Part shown: positions 12,301-24,571 of the stretch, piece after piece
Layout of the letters: every line of letters begins with the position of its first letter
Numbering within the stretch: position 1 is the stretch's first letter
DNA from: Amphimedon queenslandica
Lineage: Eukaryota; Porifera; Demospongiae; Haplosclerida; Niphatidae
Direction: 5' to 3'
Assembly: GCF_000090795.2 (NCBI RefSeq)
Contig: NW_003546244.1
Location: forward strand, 699,462 to 763,461
Length of the DNA: 64,000 bases
Made by a program: the position numbers and the translations under genes
Notes under the pieces: generated by a model
What the model was told of the DNA's origin: nothing
Seen by the model: only the letters and a program-made list of their open reading frames with translations
Databases searched by the model: none

Positions 12301-13579
12301 TGAATGTCTTGTAATGAAACAGCTAATTGGCTGTAAATAAAAATAAATAAATATAATGTTGTTGTTGCTGTTGTTGTTTACCTGACACAAGTAAATTGTT
12401 TGTACGTTTCAATCGCTTGCTGACACCACAAGCATATTCTTGTTGCTCCAGGATAATCGCCTTCCTATCAATGAATTATAATTAATAGTAATTATAATTA
12501 ATAGTAATGATAATTAATAGTAATGAATGATAAAATAATAATAATATTTACTTCAAGCTGTTCTTTAAGTGTAGCTTCAGCCTTTTGCTAATAAAATGAT
12601 AATGATCGAACTAATAATAATAATTATTTTTCTACCAGTGTTTTAAATGTTTTCAATATTTTGAGCAAAACTTGGAGCCTCTTTCTCTTCCTGTGTTTTG
12701 CCAATAGGCCCAACCCACCGCTTGACACTCCATCTTTAGCCATCCTTAGCTGCCTATGGAGAGACTCATTCTCATACTCCCATGTTTCCATTCCCATACC
12801 TCCTGCTATTCACACAAGTCCTCGTCGTTTCTTGCAATGATATCTCTAAAGCAGTGACATTCTCCAACTCCTAAAATAAGAATAAAATTCTCTCTCTCTT
12901 TCTCTCCATCTATCTTCCTTGCCTGTACATATGCTGTATAGTTGCCATACACGAGGTCATAGATTTTCTTATAAATCTACAAAGAGGAAGAGAGTCATAA
13001 GTAGAAGGCTAGCAGTGAGTCCTACGGCTCCGTCTTCTTTCTTTAGTAAGAGAATCCTCTCCACTAATAAATTCATGTCAATATCACCGTCGCCTAGTTT
13101 CTAGTTAATAATAAATAGTTGCATACATATAACGGTAATGAATGGTTACTAGTGGTCCTTTACCGTTAATTCGTATCTTGCAGTGTCGTGTCCAGGACTG
13201 TCATCAAAATAAACCTCATCCATTCCACTGATAATCTAAGAAAAACAAAGAATGAAGAGTGTACAGGAACACCACAGAGAGATCAGAAAAGGAGGAAAGC
13301 AAGGCGGGGATAGGAAAAGCATAAAATGACAGCATTTGCTAGTCAAATGGCTCTTACATCATCTACCATCTCGTCAGTATGTAAAGGTGATACATCCTTG
13401 GCTGGTCCAATGTTTTGACTGCTCGCTGCAGACGATAGATCTTCGCCTCCATCCTCAAATTTATCTTTCTACAAAATAAGAATGAGCTGCCACTTGGCTC
13501 CACTCTGTCAGACTTTTACCTGTCTGGTTAGGAGAGATTTCACGGAGGATTTAACTTTGCTCCTCAACTGGGAGGCCAT
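8190..13579 (-). CDS. VPS50: VPS50/syndetin (CCDC132), EARP complex subunit
   Basis: Thirty-four exons join to about 954 codons (human 964). Exon 1 is 13579-13520 ([20 protein letters not shown]) and the last is 8291-8190 ([14 protein letters not shown]... stop). Strong matches to human include [20 protein letters not shown] (12753-12636), [15 protein letters not shown] (11827-11603), [14 protein letters not shown] (9906-9815), [18 protein letters not shown] (9294-9198) and [18 protein letters not shown] (8575-8477). VPS50 with VPS51-53 forms the EARP tether for endosomal recycling. The intron after 12923 begins with GC rather than GT. The 10572-9907 intron holds a tandem repeat array. Exon 9757-9731 is only 27 bases. 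Confidence 0.95.
8589..8628. repeat. (TAA)n microsatellite
   Basis: A run of TAA triplets fills most of a short VPS50 intron next to the exon 8711-8631. Confidence 0.85.
9300..9339. repeat. (AG)n microsatellite in a VPS50 intron
   Basis: A pure AG run on the plus strand, TC on the transcribed sense, makes up much of the short intron between exons 9472-9381 and 9294-9198. It serves as an extreme polypyrimidine tract immediately before the acceptor. Confidence 0.85.
9942..10560. repeat. tandem repeat array, family A (about 175-182 base units), cluster 1
   Basis: About 3.5 head-to-tail units lie in one VPS50 intron. GATGTCCTTATGCTATGTAG or a near variant recurs at 9946, 10121, 10296 and 10478, giving periods of 175, 175 and 182. 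Each unit also has GAGTTATGGCCATTT, GCCCATGGTTTTTTCC and AAATCACCCCAAATTTTTAT. Units are several percent diverged. No coding frame, terminal inverted repeat or protein is visible. The same family occurs at 30415-31460 and 47970-48352. Confidence 0.9.
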
Positions 13580-13658
13580 TGTTGTGTGGGCGTGGTCGAG
13601 TAACTGGGCGGTGTTACCACGTGGTACTTATACGCATGCGCAAAAAAAAACTACAAAA
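13580..13658. promoter_or_regulatory. bidirectional promoter, VPS50 / ABITRAM
   Basis: The 79 bases between divergent start codons hold CACGTG (13618-13623) and the NRF-1-like palindrome CGCATGCGCA (13633-13642), and no TATA box. Both motifs recur in the AKAP9-like/PPM1H promoter. Confidence 0.65.
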
Positions 13659-14453
13659 ATGGACACTTTTGATGGTTGGGGTTCACTCAGGGGACCCATT
13701 CCATCTGTAGTGGATAGATATTACACTAAATTTTATGCAATAGGTAGCCCAGATATGTCTCCATTAATGTATTTATGTATTTTAGATGTAAAAGGAAGAG
13801 AAAATGAAGATCATTGCATATTGCAGCACAGCAACAGGTTATTGGCGGGTTGTATGTAATCAATGATCGTTAACATTACACATAATAGAGTGATGATAGT
13901 TTGCTTAGCAGAGACTCATCCATTAATAAAAGATCAAAGTAGTAATGAAGTGAGAGAGATTGAGTTTCAGATTGGCAAAGTGGATAGATCAGATAATCCT
14001 GTCAGTGGACGATTTAAAAGTAAAACAACCACAGATTATGACTGATACATGCATGCATCTGAATGAATATGCTTTAGAGGGAGGACAGAAGCTAACAGCT
14101 ACTTCACCAATTGCAATAGTACATACAAAAGACAACAAGAAATATGTGCTGTACAGGTATTATTATGCATATTCGTAATTCATGTATACATGGCATATGC
14201 TTTTATTGCAGCTGCTTAAAGGGTATGCTAGTTGAAATAAATGACCAATTACTGAAAGAACCACAGCTGCTACAAATTGAAGTGAGAGCCAATTGATTTG
14301 TAGTAAAATGTCCTTTACCTTGAGCTTTCTTCCCAGCCCCAAGGGAGAGGCTATATAGCAATATTGCTACCTAATAAGTTAAATGAAGCAAGCACTGTCA
14401 CTGAGAGTCTCTTAAGTGAAGAGTCGTATAAAACTCTTAGACAAATAAAATAA
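13659..14453 (+). CDS. ABITRAM: ABITRAM (FAM206A/Simiate), actin-binding transcription modulator
   Basis: Six exons (13659-13743, 13786-13837, 13889-14019, 14078-14156, 14212-14281, 14337-14453) join to 177 codons; human has 181. Diagnostic matches to human are [10 protein letters not shown], the central [24 protein letters not shown] and GYIAILLP near the C-terminus. The family resembles lipoyl/GcvH-like folds and in vertebrates associates with actin and nuclear speckles; its role outside vertebrates is little known. It is head to head with VPS50 and its stop lies 84 bases from the convergent TMEM45-like gene. Confidence 0.94.
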
Positions 14454-14537
14454 TTTATATGAAAATGAAAAATGTTATAAACAATTGTTATAAACAAAAA
14501 AAATCGCTTTGAGACGATAATAATATAATAATAATAT

Positions 14538-15512
14538 TTAAGTCGCTGTTTCAGCAATAAGTGGTGGCTTCTCTTCAATTTTAATTAACTGTTCACCTTC
14601 CTCGCTGTTGCCATTGGTAGCAACGGTAGGCAGGAGTGATGGTAACCAATGACGCCTGGCTCTGGAGGAGCGATGACACACAGAACTGCTTTTAATGGCA
14701 GCACTCATGATGATAAAAAGAACAAAAAGAAAGCAAAAGATGGACATCGAATGCCAGGAGAAGATAGAAACTAGGAGCATGACTTGATTGTAGCTGGCAA
14801 AGTCCCAAACGTTAGCTCTGTGTAAGACAACCCCCACCTGTATGAACCATGAACCTTGTAGCAAGATCCCGTATGATAAACCAGCATTGATCATGAGGTT
14901 AACAGTCGATAGCATCCTCAGGCCAGAGAATAAAGCACAGATCATGATAGGTAGGAACAGGAGTAAGTGAGCGGCAGATAGTATGGGACTGTCATCATTC
15001 TCATCTCTATGAAACCAAAATAACAATCCTTCTATCGCAAAAGCAAGCGTTAGAAATAGCTTGGTCGTGTTTCGAGGTACTTTAACAAACAGCGTTATCA
15101 AATCGATAAGACCGGAAAGGAAAAACCCACAGTACATAGTGACATGATGTATACGCATACTGTCTGACCCGAGGATCGGCTTAAACTGAGCCTTCCCTTC
15201 CTTCTCTATTATAAATAGCTCAAGGAGCATGCCCACTAGTGGGAGGAGCACTTTAATGATGGGCTCCATTGGTATGTTACGACAGAAAGGCTGAGGTATA
15301 TAAGACTTCCTATTCAGTTCCATCTCTCTCTTGAAGTGCCCATAAGAAAGAGAGTGAGAGGTCCGAGTTTGACGGGACTTGCTCTTGTTTGGGACATTTG
15401 AAGGCTTTCCCGGAGTTGTTAGGTGTATCCAAAATGAGAATAGAGACCATATTAGCCCGTGAATGAGAAAGAACAGGCCAGGAATTACGTGTCCAGCTAC
15501 AGATGCACCCAT
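14538..15512 (-). CDS. TMEM45-like (DUF716) multi-pass membrane protein
   Basis: This intronless frame of 324 residues begins MGASVAGHVIPGLFFLIHGL, matching the TMEM45 opening (GHALPGSFFLIIGL in human TMEM45B). About seven hydrophobic spans follow, with the family-typical HVTMYCGFFLSGLIDLITLF, IEGLLFWFH, LQGSWFIQVG and FSWHSMSIFC segments. The C-terminal tail is basic then acidic and cytoplasmic. The insert of about 40 hydrophilic residues after span 1 is longer than in human. Function of the family is not settled. The gene lies tandem to and downstream of the AKAP9-like gene with only 138 bases between them. Confidence 0.88.
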   Translation of the reverse strand: MGASVAGHVIPGLFFLIHGLIWSLFSFWIHLTTPGKPSNVPNKSKSRQTRTSHSLSYGHFKREMELNRKSYIPQPFCRNIPMEPIIKVLLPLVGMLLELFIIEKEGKAQFKPILGSDSMRIHHVTMYCGFFLSGLIDLITLFVKVPRNTTKLFLTLAFAIEGLLFWFHRDENDDSPILSAAHLLLFLPIMICALFSGLRMLSTVNLMINAGLSYGILLQGSWFIQVGVVLHRANVWDFASYNQVMLLVSIFSWHSMSIFCFLFVLFIIMSAAIKSSSVCHRSSRARRHWLPSLLPTVATNGNSEEGEQLIKIEEKPPLIAETAT

Positions 15513-15650
15513 TGTTAACGTTTGGCCACGCCCCCTTTAAACTATAGCCACACCCACCAAACAGGCAAACACTTGAGAGTAAAATTAATTAAAATGCAAT
15601 AATAAAAATAAAAATACATAAGTGACATATTATTGGTATTATTATTATTA

Positions 15651-18600
15651 TTATTTAGAGGGTTTGATTTGACTAGCTACAGGAATATATCCATTAATTC
15701 TGTGAGAATGTCTTCTCTTTCCCAGTCTTCTCAGTCTAACTACACAGCACACAAGGACACCAAATCTCTTGAAAGTCTTTCCATCCTTTTTCTTCCTGTG
15801 ACGCAAATGAGGCGGCTCCCACGGGACTCCACCCATATCCTGTATCATGAGCAGAGCTGCTTGACTTGTGTGAAAATATGCATCAAGCTCATTGATTAAG
15901 TAGCGCTTTTGAAATATCAATGATTTGACACGGTTTTCACGTCTAGTGAGTAAACCAGACAATCTGTGAATCTATTAACATAAATAATAATTAATTAGAA
16001 CAATAATTATATTGGGCTATACCTCTGCTTGACTGGATTGAAGTGCTGATCGTAAAGACGTTTTCTCTTGTTCTAAAATATCGTCAGATTTCTGCAAAGT
16101 ATAATAAAAAATAACGGGATGACAAAATGTAGATCCAGACAACAACGAACCTGTCTATTTATTGAAAAAGGATTAGTTTTCTCCGGTGAGTTAATCCTTG
16201 ACAGTAAAGAGCTATTCTCTCCTCTCATTTGAGCCACCCGAAGCTTCTCTTCTAAGAAATCGTTAGTTATTTCTGAGAGCTGGTTCTCTTTCTCCTCCAA
16301 TGCTTGTCTCAGTGCGTCTAGCTGCTGCTTGTAAGTTATGTCTGAATTGCTCTTCAGTCCTTTCATTGCTTCCAATTGCTCCAACAGCTTCTGAGCAAGT
16401 GCTTTATTGTCCTCTAGCTCCCTGTTGCTCTTTATTGCGTCTGAAGTTGCTTCTCTTAGCTGGTCTTGAAGTAGCTGGTAAGCCTCACTGAGTTCTCTCT
16501 CTCTATTGACAGAAGATTCTTTAAGACTTTGCTGTGTTTTAAGAAGCTTATTATATTTCTTTGTCAATTGGTCGTGCTTCTTCTTTCCTTTTTGTGTCTC
16601 CTTTGCTAGTGATTCTTTAAACTCTTTCTCTCTTTCGGCCAGTGCTTGTCCTAGCTGGGCTGCTTGTTCAGAAAGCTGTTTCTCCAGTACAGATATTCTC
16701 TCGTGTGAGGAAAGTAGCTCAGTCTTGAGATTAGTTAGAGTATCATTAGCCAATTGAAGTGACGTTTCAGACAAAGAGACTCTTTCTGTAGCTCAGTGAT
16801 TCTCTCTTTCAGTCCTTCTATGATCCCGTTAGCTTTTTTAATGTCAGAACTATTAAGAATTAGAAATTAGTTCACTAATCATTAATATTTCAAAACTTGC
16901 TTTTCATCTGAACATAATTGAAGTACTTCATTGGCATCTTTCTCTAGCACAGGTGTAATATCCTACATTAACAATACANNNNNNNNNNNNNNNNNNNNNN
17001 NNNNNNNNNNNNNNNNNNNNNNNNNNNNNNNNNNNNNNNNNNNNNNNNNNNNNNNNNNNNNNNNNNNNNNNNNNNNNNNNNNNNNNNNNNNNNNNNNNNN
17101 NNNNNNNNNNNNNNNNNNNNNNNNNNNNNNNNNNNNNNNNNNNNNNNNNNNNNNNNNNNNNNNNNNNNNNNNNNNNNNNNNNNNNNNNNNNNNNNNNNNN
17201 NNNNNNNNNNNNNNNNNNNNNNNNNNNNNNNNNNNNNNNNNNNNNNNNNNNNNNNNNNNNNNNNNNNNNNNNNNNNNNNNNNNNNNNNNNNNNNNNNNNN
17301 NNNNNNNNNNNNNNNNNNNNNNNNNNNNNNNNNNNNNNNNNNNNNNNNNNNNNNNNNNNNNNNNNNNNNNNNNNNNNNCTCTCTCTCCTTCTCCTCCATA
17401 TTCTGGCACAGTTTGGATACCTGTTCGTTAGAGGACTTGAGACCAACCGAGAGAGACTCCACTTGACTGTTGAGAGTTTGTATTTGGGTATTCAAATGGT
17501 CGCATTGCTCCTGTGCTTCATTCCTAATGGCTAATAACTTCTCCAGTTCTTCTTCTTTTACCTCTAATTCTGCGTTCGCTTCCAAAAGCTCTTTTTTAGC
17601 CTTTTCTCTCGACTCTTCGCCTCTTTCCAGTTCCGCTGTTACTTCTCTCAGTGCTGCTTCATTTTCCTCACAAGTCTTCTTCAGCTCCTCATATTTCTCC
17701 TTCTCTTTTAAAAGTTGAAAACGATTCGCTTCTAATTGTGACTGGAGGTGTTCGGCTGATTGCATTGTAGCAATGGCGTGCTGTGCTTTAGTTAATTCTT
17801 TATTTAGGTGGTCATTAGTCTCTTGAAGCTCTTCATTCTTTTGCTGCTGGGATACAAGTTGTTCTGGTAGACACTCAAGTTCATGTATGCGAGTGGCTCT
17901 CTCCCTCAACTCTTTTGTGAGTTTAGCCTCTGAGGATCTCAGTCTCTCAATCTATACTCATGAATAATTCATCACTTAATTGACCAGTAGTTATCGGGTT
18001 ACCTCTTTTCTGGAGTTGCTTTCAAACGATTCTAATTTTTCTTGTAGCGATTTGATGACATCTCTCTGTGCCCCTCTCTCCTTTTGTAACAGGAGTAACT
18101 CTTTCTGTAGCAGTTTTACCTGTAAATGTGTAAATGCGTAAATGCATGGACACAAAATGTTAATATTATATAGTATCAATAGCTACTATTCAATACCTGG
18201 TTATTTAATGTATTTCTCTCTTTCTCTATCAATCTAGCCTTTTCCTCTTCTTTTTCTTTCTTTGCATTCTCTTCATTCTGCTTGCGTGTTAGCTCAATCT
18301 ACATGTACATGTAAAGAATTAACATGCACGGTTGCACACAATTATCAATATTATTATTGTTATTAATAAAAATATAAATAATTACTTCTTTTATAAGTGA
18401 TGATATCTTCTCTTGAGCTGATTTCAAATCCTCTTCTGTTATCACTTTACTAGTCAGCTGAGCCTCTAAATTCCTTATCTACATGTATAATACATTTAAA
18501 AATCCATGCTATAGTAGAACTATTTTATTAAAAATGGCTAGGAGAGAATTCTCTATTTTATAATTTTTACTGATCAATGCACGTGTTCTTATGTTGCATA

Positions 18601-18863
18601 TAAATTCTGAGCCAATTCCAATCTAATTTGAATTTTTTTAGAAATTTTTGAAGTTGCTTGAAATCGGCTGTACTGGGTATTTTGTCAAAAATGGAGAGAA
18701 TTCTCTATACACATGCAAGTATATGTACATGTTCATACCTGTTCTTCTAATTCTGTGATTGTATTTAACTGAACGTTAAGATTAGTTTCAGATTTACTTA
18801 GCTCTTCTTGTGCCTGCATCAACTCATTTTGATACTGTATTGCCTAGTAATAATAATAATAAT

Positions 18864-18894
<31 letters not shown>

Positions 18895-21800
18895 GTAATA
18901 ATAATATACACATTAAAGTTACCTGTGTTGATGATGAGAGGAAGCTATTAACAAGATGAGACACAGACTGATACAAATGAGGTATTATATCTAGAGAAAT
19001 AATGGATAAAACATACATGTACATGTTAAGTATGTACATGTACATGTACCTTGTATTGAGTGTAAGTTAGGCGAGGCACTTTCAAGATCCCAAATGGCGG
19101 GTACATCAGAACTCGAGTTAATAGATAAAATTGTTAGATTATCATCATCATCATCTTCATTATTAGCGTGGGCGTAATTGACAGGCATGACTCCATCTTT
19201 GACAGTAGCAGTAGTGCCATTCTTTGGATGAGAATCTTCAAGACCACTGTCTCCAGTACTGGCAGTAATTGTTTTGTGGGTGTGGTTGTTAGGTGTGGTC
19301 ATGCCATCAGACAAGTGAGCAGGTGATGTCCATTCAGTGGCGGGCGGGGTCAAGGTGCTATGATTAATATTTAGAGGAAGAAGTGATGAAACTGTTTGAT
19401 GCAATGTTAGCAAAGCTCCTTGCAACTTATCCCTAAGGAAATTATCATGATTATCATAATTTTTATTTTATTAATTTTTTTGCTGTAAAATATTAGTTTG
19501 AAAAAAAAGCAAAGACAATGGTCTATCAGCCAAAAACTGGTTGGAACATGTACAATATGCACATGCACTTGCACTATATGCATTGCTGTACCTTTCTTGT
19601 TGTACATCATGCAAGTGAGTGTGCAGTGCTTGTAATGTGTTGGTGTCTTCAATGTGACGCTGCTCAGAGGCTAAATTTGATTCCCTTATCTCATCTTTTA
19701 GCTAAAGACAGAGAGAGAGAATGAAGGAAGAAAAAGTGAGACATTAGAAAGAGAATGTGTATACATGTAAATGTACGTACCTTCTGTATATTAGTTAGGT
19801 ATTCTTTCTTTAATCTTTCCCTCTCTTCCTGTAACAACAACATCAAATATAAATTACGATACTAATTCGCTACCTTGCTTTTCCTGGCCAAGCCTTCCTT
19901 TTCTTTCCTCAGTGTGGCCATATTGTCTTTAAATTCCTCTAATTCGTCCAGTAACAGTTGTTTATCTTTTGCATGCTCCTCCTCCTTCTCTTCCAGCTCC
20001 ACCTAAAAATTTAAAAGTCTTTATTTTCCCAAGTGATGAATATCAACAGACTAGCCTTTAGTCTATGAATACACTTGTCATACTCATCTTCACGTTCATC
20101 TTGAACCTTTTCTATCTCGAGCAGTTTATTATAATTGACTTTAAACGCATCCTTTAAAGCTACCAACTCCTCGTAAAGGTTACCCTCGTCATCTTCTGGT
20201 TGTACGGCTTCCATCAAAGCACGGTCTTCTTTCAATTCTTCTATAGCTCTTAGTTGAACGGTGTGGACGAGTTTCTGAGCTATTAATCTTCTCTTAAGCT
20301 CTTCTATATCTCTTTCTTGGCTTTCCAGAGCTTCCTCGAGTCCGCCATTGGTTTCTTTTCCCCGCCATTTTCTTTCTACTTCAAAGGCAACGTCCTCGTC
20401 GCCATCTTTTCGCTTTTCCTCACTGTTCATACCAGTAGCGGTTCCTCTAGAGAATGAAACAACAATCAGCAGCAGGTTGAAAAGATTTAAATGTCTCACC
20501 TCGTCTCTAGAGTCTAAAAAACAAAAAATTAAAAATGTAGTATACGGAAAGTATGCAGGCAAAGCAAAATTATTAATTGTACAACCGTATACTATATAGT
20601 ACACTCTTGTAATCCTAAAAATTCCATTGGGTGGAGCTCACTGCAGTCTAATTTCATTCTAGGTGCTAATTGAGAAGCACTTTTTACACCTGAGGCTGCT
20701 AGTATTTTTGCACCATAGCTTTAAAAAGGAAAAAATAAACAAAACAGTCTCCTAAGCATTCAAATAATAATAATAATAATGATCATGATTTCTTAGTTCT
20801 CGCTGTTATAAGTACCAGTTGAAGTGTTTGGCTCTTCGGAATTAAAACTACACATGGCTCCCTCTCTCCTCTTAAATTTCTTCTCTATTTTATCAAGATC
20901 ACAGCTCAGTCGTTCCCTCTGCTCCAACAGCTCCTTCTCGTACTTATTCTTTTCGTAAAGGAGCTCCTCCACTCTCTGCTTCTCCAATAGACGTCTCTCA
21001 AGCTCCGTTCTATGGTAAGTAAGGTCTTTCTCTATTATTTCCTTCTCCCGTAGCTTTTGTATTAAGGACTGTCTTGATTTAGCCAAGGATTTCTCCAGCC
21101 CTCCTCTTTCGCTTGAGAGTGTGTTTAATCTATTCTCAATCCTCTGCATTGCTTGTATCTTCCTTTGGAGTGAGAGCTGCTTTGTTTCAGCCTCATTCAG
21201 TCGTTCTTGATACTCTCTCTTTATTTCGGCATTTGCTTCTTCGCGTAGCTTTAGCTTCTCTTGTAGGTCGGATATCAATAGACTTTGATCTTCAACAAGA
21301 GGCTATTAAAACAATGGAATGTAACTTATAACGTTACAATTTAATATACATGTACATCTATGCTTTGCTGTTTCTGAATTTCATATTCATTTAGGATGTA
21401 CATGTACATATGTAAAGACATAGAAATGCTCCCACTAACATGCATGTGCATGTACATGTACAAGTCTCACCAATTTCTCTTGTAATTGTGTCCTAAGGTT
21501 ATCCAACTGGTCCTGGTACTCTCTTATCCTTAGCTCTAAAGTACTGTTAGTCTGATCCAGTACTCCATTAGCTGCTGTTAGCTCTCGTATCTTATCTTGT
21601 GCGGATTCAATTTGCTTGTTAGCTGCAGTGAGGCTTGTCTTCAATTCTTCAATGAGTGTCTCCATCTCTTGTAGCTGACTGCTCTTGGTCTCCAGGTCTT
21701 TCTTGAGTTTGTTTGCTTTCTTCTTGTGCACTTTCTCTTTCTCTTCCCAAGTTTCCCTTTCGTTTGTCAGAGCTTTCTCCTTGTCTTGTAGCTTTGCCTG

Positions 21801-24339
21801 AAGCGTTGCTTCTTCTGCTGACCACTCCTCTTTCAGCAAATCGCACCTTTCCTTAGCCTCTGCTAACTGGGCATGTACTTTCACTAATTTGTCGGATTCA
21901 TTATTTGCATGGGCGTTTCTCTCTCCTTCGAGCTCTTGGGTCAGCTCATTGAGTTTCAGCTGTAGAGAGCTCACTCGGCACGTCTGAGTAGCAATCTCGT
22001 CTTCTTTCTCTTGAACGATGCCGTCGTAATTTTCCTTTAATTTCTCATTTGTCGATTTCAGTTCGTTGATCTCTACCTCAAGCTGAGCGGCGTTCACCTT
22101 TAACGAATTGATTTCTGATTCCCGTGTTGTTTCCTTTTCTCTTAACTCGCTCTCGAGCAAGCTTAGCGAAACACGAGACGACTTCAAATCCTTCTCGGTG
22201 TTGTGGAGCTTCTCTTGAAGGACTCTGCTGTCCTGATATTCTCTTTCTAACTGCTGGCATTTCGTCTCCAGTTCCATTACCTTCATCTTTGTTGTGGCCA
22301 GCTCTTCCTGGCTCGTTGAAGAGAGACTGCTCTTGAGTGCTTCAAGGTCCCTTTTGTTCTTCTCTTTCAATTCCTCCAATTCGGTCTCTTTCTCTATCTG
22401 TAGAGTCCTTCTTACTCTCTCTAGTTCTTCGTCGTGGTTTGCAATCAGAGTATTCTTAGCATCAGCAATCTCTTCGTTATGTGATTGTCTAAGTTTAGCA
22501 ATAGTAGCAGTGTGGTCTGCTTCATCCTGGGCTGCCTTGGCTTTTATTGATAACAAAGACTCCTCCAATTCACCTTTCTCAGTGCGTAGTTGATCCAGCA
22601 ATGACGTCAGATCATTAATCTTAAGATCTCTCTCGTTTTCACTCTGAGATCTTTCATCTTGTAATTGAGCAAGTATCCTCGCATGCTCTTCTCTCAGTCT
22701 CTCCATCTCTTGATTTTTCTCTTGTTCTAGCCTCTCCAGTTGGCTCTTATAACTCATCTCTTGATTACGGTAGGCGTTTAACTGAGTCTGAAGCTCATTC
22801 ATGTGTTTCACGGCAAAGTCCAGGCTCGCCTGAGACTTGTCGGCAGTCTCAGAAATGCTTTCCTCGAGTTGACTGACTTCAGTCGATTTCTCTACTTCTA
22901 ACTGACTGATCTGTGTAGAGTGCTCCTCCTCCAACTGCTTGACAATTTCATCATGTCTAGCGGTCATTATTTCCTTTTCTTCTTGAAACGACTTCTCTCT
23001 TTCCCTCAGTCTTGTTTCTAGCTGAGATACTGATTCTTCTAATCTCTCCCTCAGCTCTTCTTTCTCTCTTTCCAGTCTCTTGATGTCTTCGCTATGAGAG
23101 GAGGCTTCTCTTTCGATTTCCTTCTCTAGTTGTTTAATGGTGTCATCTTTGGCTAGTAGCATTTCCGTATGATCGACAGTTTCTTGCTGAAGCCTTGACT
23201 CCAGCCCGGAGGCTTTCTCTTTCCAATTATGCAGCATTTTCTCAAGATCAAGCGAATCATTTCTCTCCCTCTCTAGGGCAGACACGGTGCCTCTCAGCTC
23301 CATGGACTCTTTCAGTGATTCTTTCAGCTTCTTTTCAATTTCTTCTTTCTCTTTGCTTAGATTAGAATGAGCTGCTACATATTGATTGTGGTATTGTTTT
23401 ATTTGTTCGTTAGCGACTGCCTCCAACTGCTTCCTGTTTTTCTCTGTCGTTTCGGCAAAGCTAGCTTCAAGCTGTGCCTTCTCTCTCTCAAACTCTTCTC
23501 TCAGCATCTCTTTCTCTTTCTGAGCTGATAACAACATGTTCTCTTTTTCCTTCTCATGCATTTCTTCGAGTGTTGTCTTCAGTTGTTTGATGCGTGTTGC
23601 CTCAAGTTCTCCTTCGTCTAGTTGCCGTTGCTCCTGTTGGTCTAAGAACTGCTCTGAAAGTCGATTAACATGCTGCAAATGATTCTCTCTTTCTTTCTCC
23701 ATCAACTCGTTGTGCTCCTTCTCTTTGGCTTCAAGAGCCGACGCCATTTCCGACTGAAACTGCCTCTGCATGTCACTAGCCTCCTTCTCCTTAGCTGCCA
23801 AAGACTCCTGAGACGAGAGAAGGGTTTTCTGAAGAGACGCTAGCTGGGTCTTAAAATGATTGAGAGACATTTGAGCTCCATCTTTCTCTGCTCTACATCT
23901 CTCAAGCTCCTTCTCCAGCGACTCCTTCTCGGCTAATAGCTGATCAATAGACGTGTGGTTCGAGATGTGATTCAACGACTGGATAGTACTGGCGGCAGTG
24001 TTATTGACATGATTGTGAGGAGAATCAGTGGACTCCATGAGGGCAGACTGAGACGTATCCTGGAAAAAATTAATAATAAAGAGTGGGTGTGGTTTTAATT
24101 AAACTCACATAGTCGACATCCAGTGTGTCCATTAGTACAGACTGCTCATCCCCAGTGGTGGTATTCGACTTATTTACTTTCTTTTTACTCTTCTTCTTTT
24201 TTTGAAAAGCAAGCAACTGTATAAACAAACAAATAAAATATATAATACATAAATAATAATAATAGCAACAAAAACAAACAAAAGCACTTACAGCATCTTT
24301 TCCAGCTTGTACTTTGCTCTTCCTTTCTTCTTCCTCCAT
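15651..24339 (-). CDS. AKAP9/pericentrin-like giant coiled-coil protein with PACT domain
   Basis: Exon 1 (24339-24292) encodes MEEEERKSKVQAGKDA, matching the AKAP9/pericentrin opening. Exon 2 (24216-24109) is Lys-rich. Exon 3 (24059-21471) is an unbroken 863-codon coiled coil. Further coiled-coil exons follow from 21302 down to about 16000. The last exon encodes a PACT domain with NRVKSLIFQKRYLINELDAY and FKRFGVLVCCVVRLRRL, the centrosome-targeting module. A Ser/Thr-rich non-coil insert lies at about 19430-19050. PACT proteins anchor gamma-tubulin and PKA at centrosomes or Golgi. Exact exons between 21300 and 19800, and those inside the 400-base gap, are uncertain. Length is probably near 1,900 residues. 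A DNA-encoded stop after NSEN (20793) is probably avoided by splicing at 20823. Confidence 0.85.
16979..17378. other. assembly gap (400 N)
   Basis: Exactly 400 unknown bases interrupt the AKAP9-like gene. Coiled-coil coding flanks the right side of the gap (minus-strand reading ...KLCQNMEEKERE into the gap). The round number suggests an estimated scaffold gap. At least part of one exon and one intron is missing. Confidence 0.98.
18528..18712. repeat. repeat subfamily B copy in an AKAP9-like intron
   Basis: A noncoding block carries GGAGAGAATTCTCTATTTTA, GTTCTTATGTTGC, TGAGCCAATTCCAATC and GAAGTTGCT, and ends with a second GAGAGAATTCTCTA. It aligns with the reverse complement of about 56975-57245 and with 62170-62340. 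It has the same order of words as family A (tail of T/A, TGAT..AT, CTTATG, TTGAGC..ATTCC, AATTTTT), so it looks like a diverged sister. Confidence 0.7.
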
Positions 24340-24571
24340 TTTAATAATCCAAGAGAGGCTTTTTACCACTTATTTGCAAACACAAAGCCTCATAATTGTA
24401 TGGTAGGTGTGGAAAGGGTGGAGTTTATAAAAGTATACGGAAATCCGATTCATTAAAGTATACGGAATTTTTATCACGCATGCGCAGTACATTTTGTACG
24501 CCCACGCAGAAAAGTAGGCGTGTTTTTATTTATAAACCACACCCATCACAATCACGTGATTTACTATCAAA
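24340..24571. promoter_or_regulatory. bidirectional promoter, AKAP9-like / PPM1H-like
   Basis: These 232 bases between divergent ATGs contain the NRF-1-like palindrome CGCATGCGCA (24477-24486) and CACGTG (24553-24558), 14 bases before the phosphatase ATG. AGTATACGGAA occurs twice (about 24432 and 24458). No convincing TATA box is seen. Confidence 0.65.

Noticed and set aside
16928-17446. Open frames on both strands across the gap
   Set aside because: They consist mainly of unknown residues from the 400 N and carry no information.
18824-19045. Leu-rich hydrophobic minus-strand frame
   Set aside because: It is a translation of TAA/CAA triplet repeats and TACATG runs in introns.
20793-21302. 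Stop codon after NSEN as the end of the coiled-coil gene
   Set aside because: A GT donor lies at 20823 just before it, and coding with the same character plus the PACT domain continues downstream.
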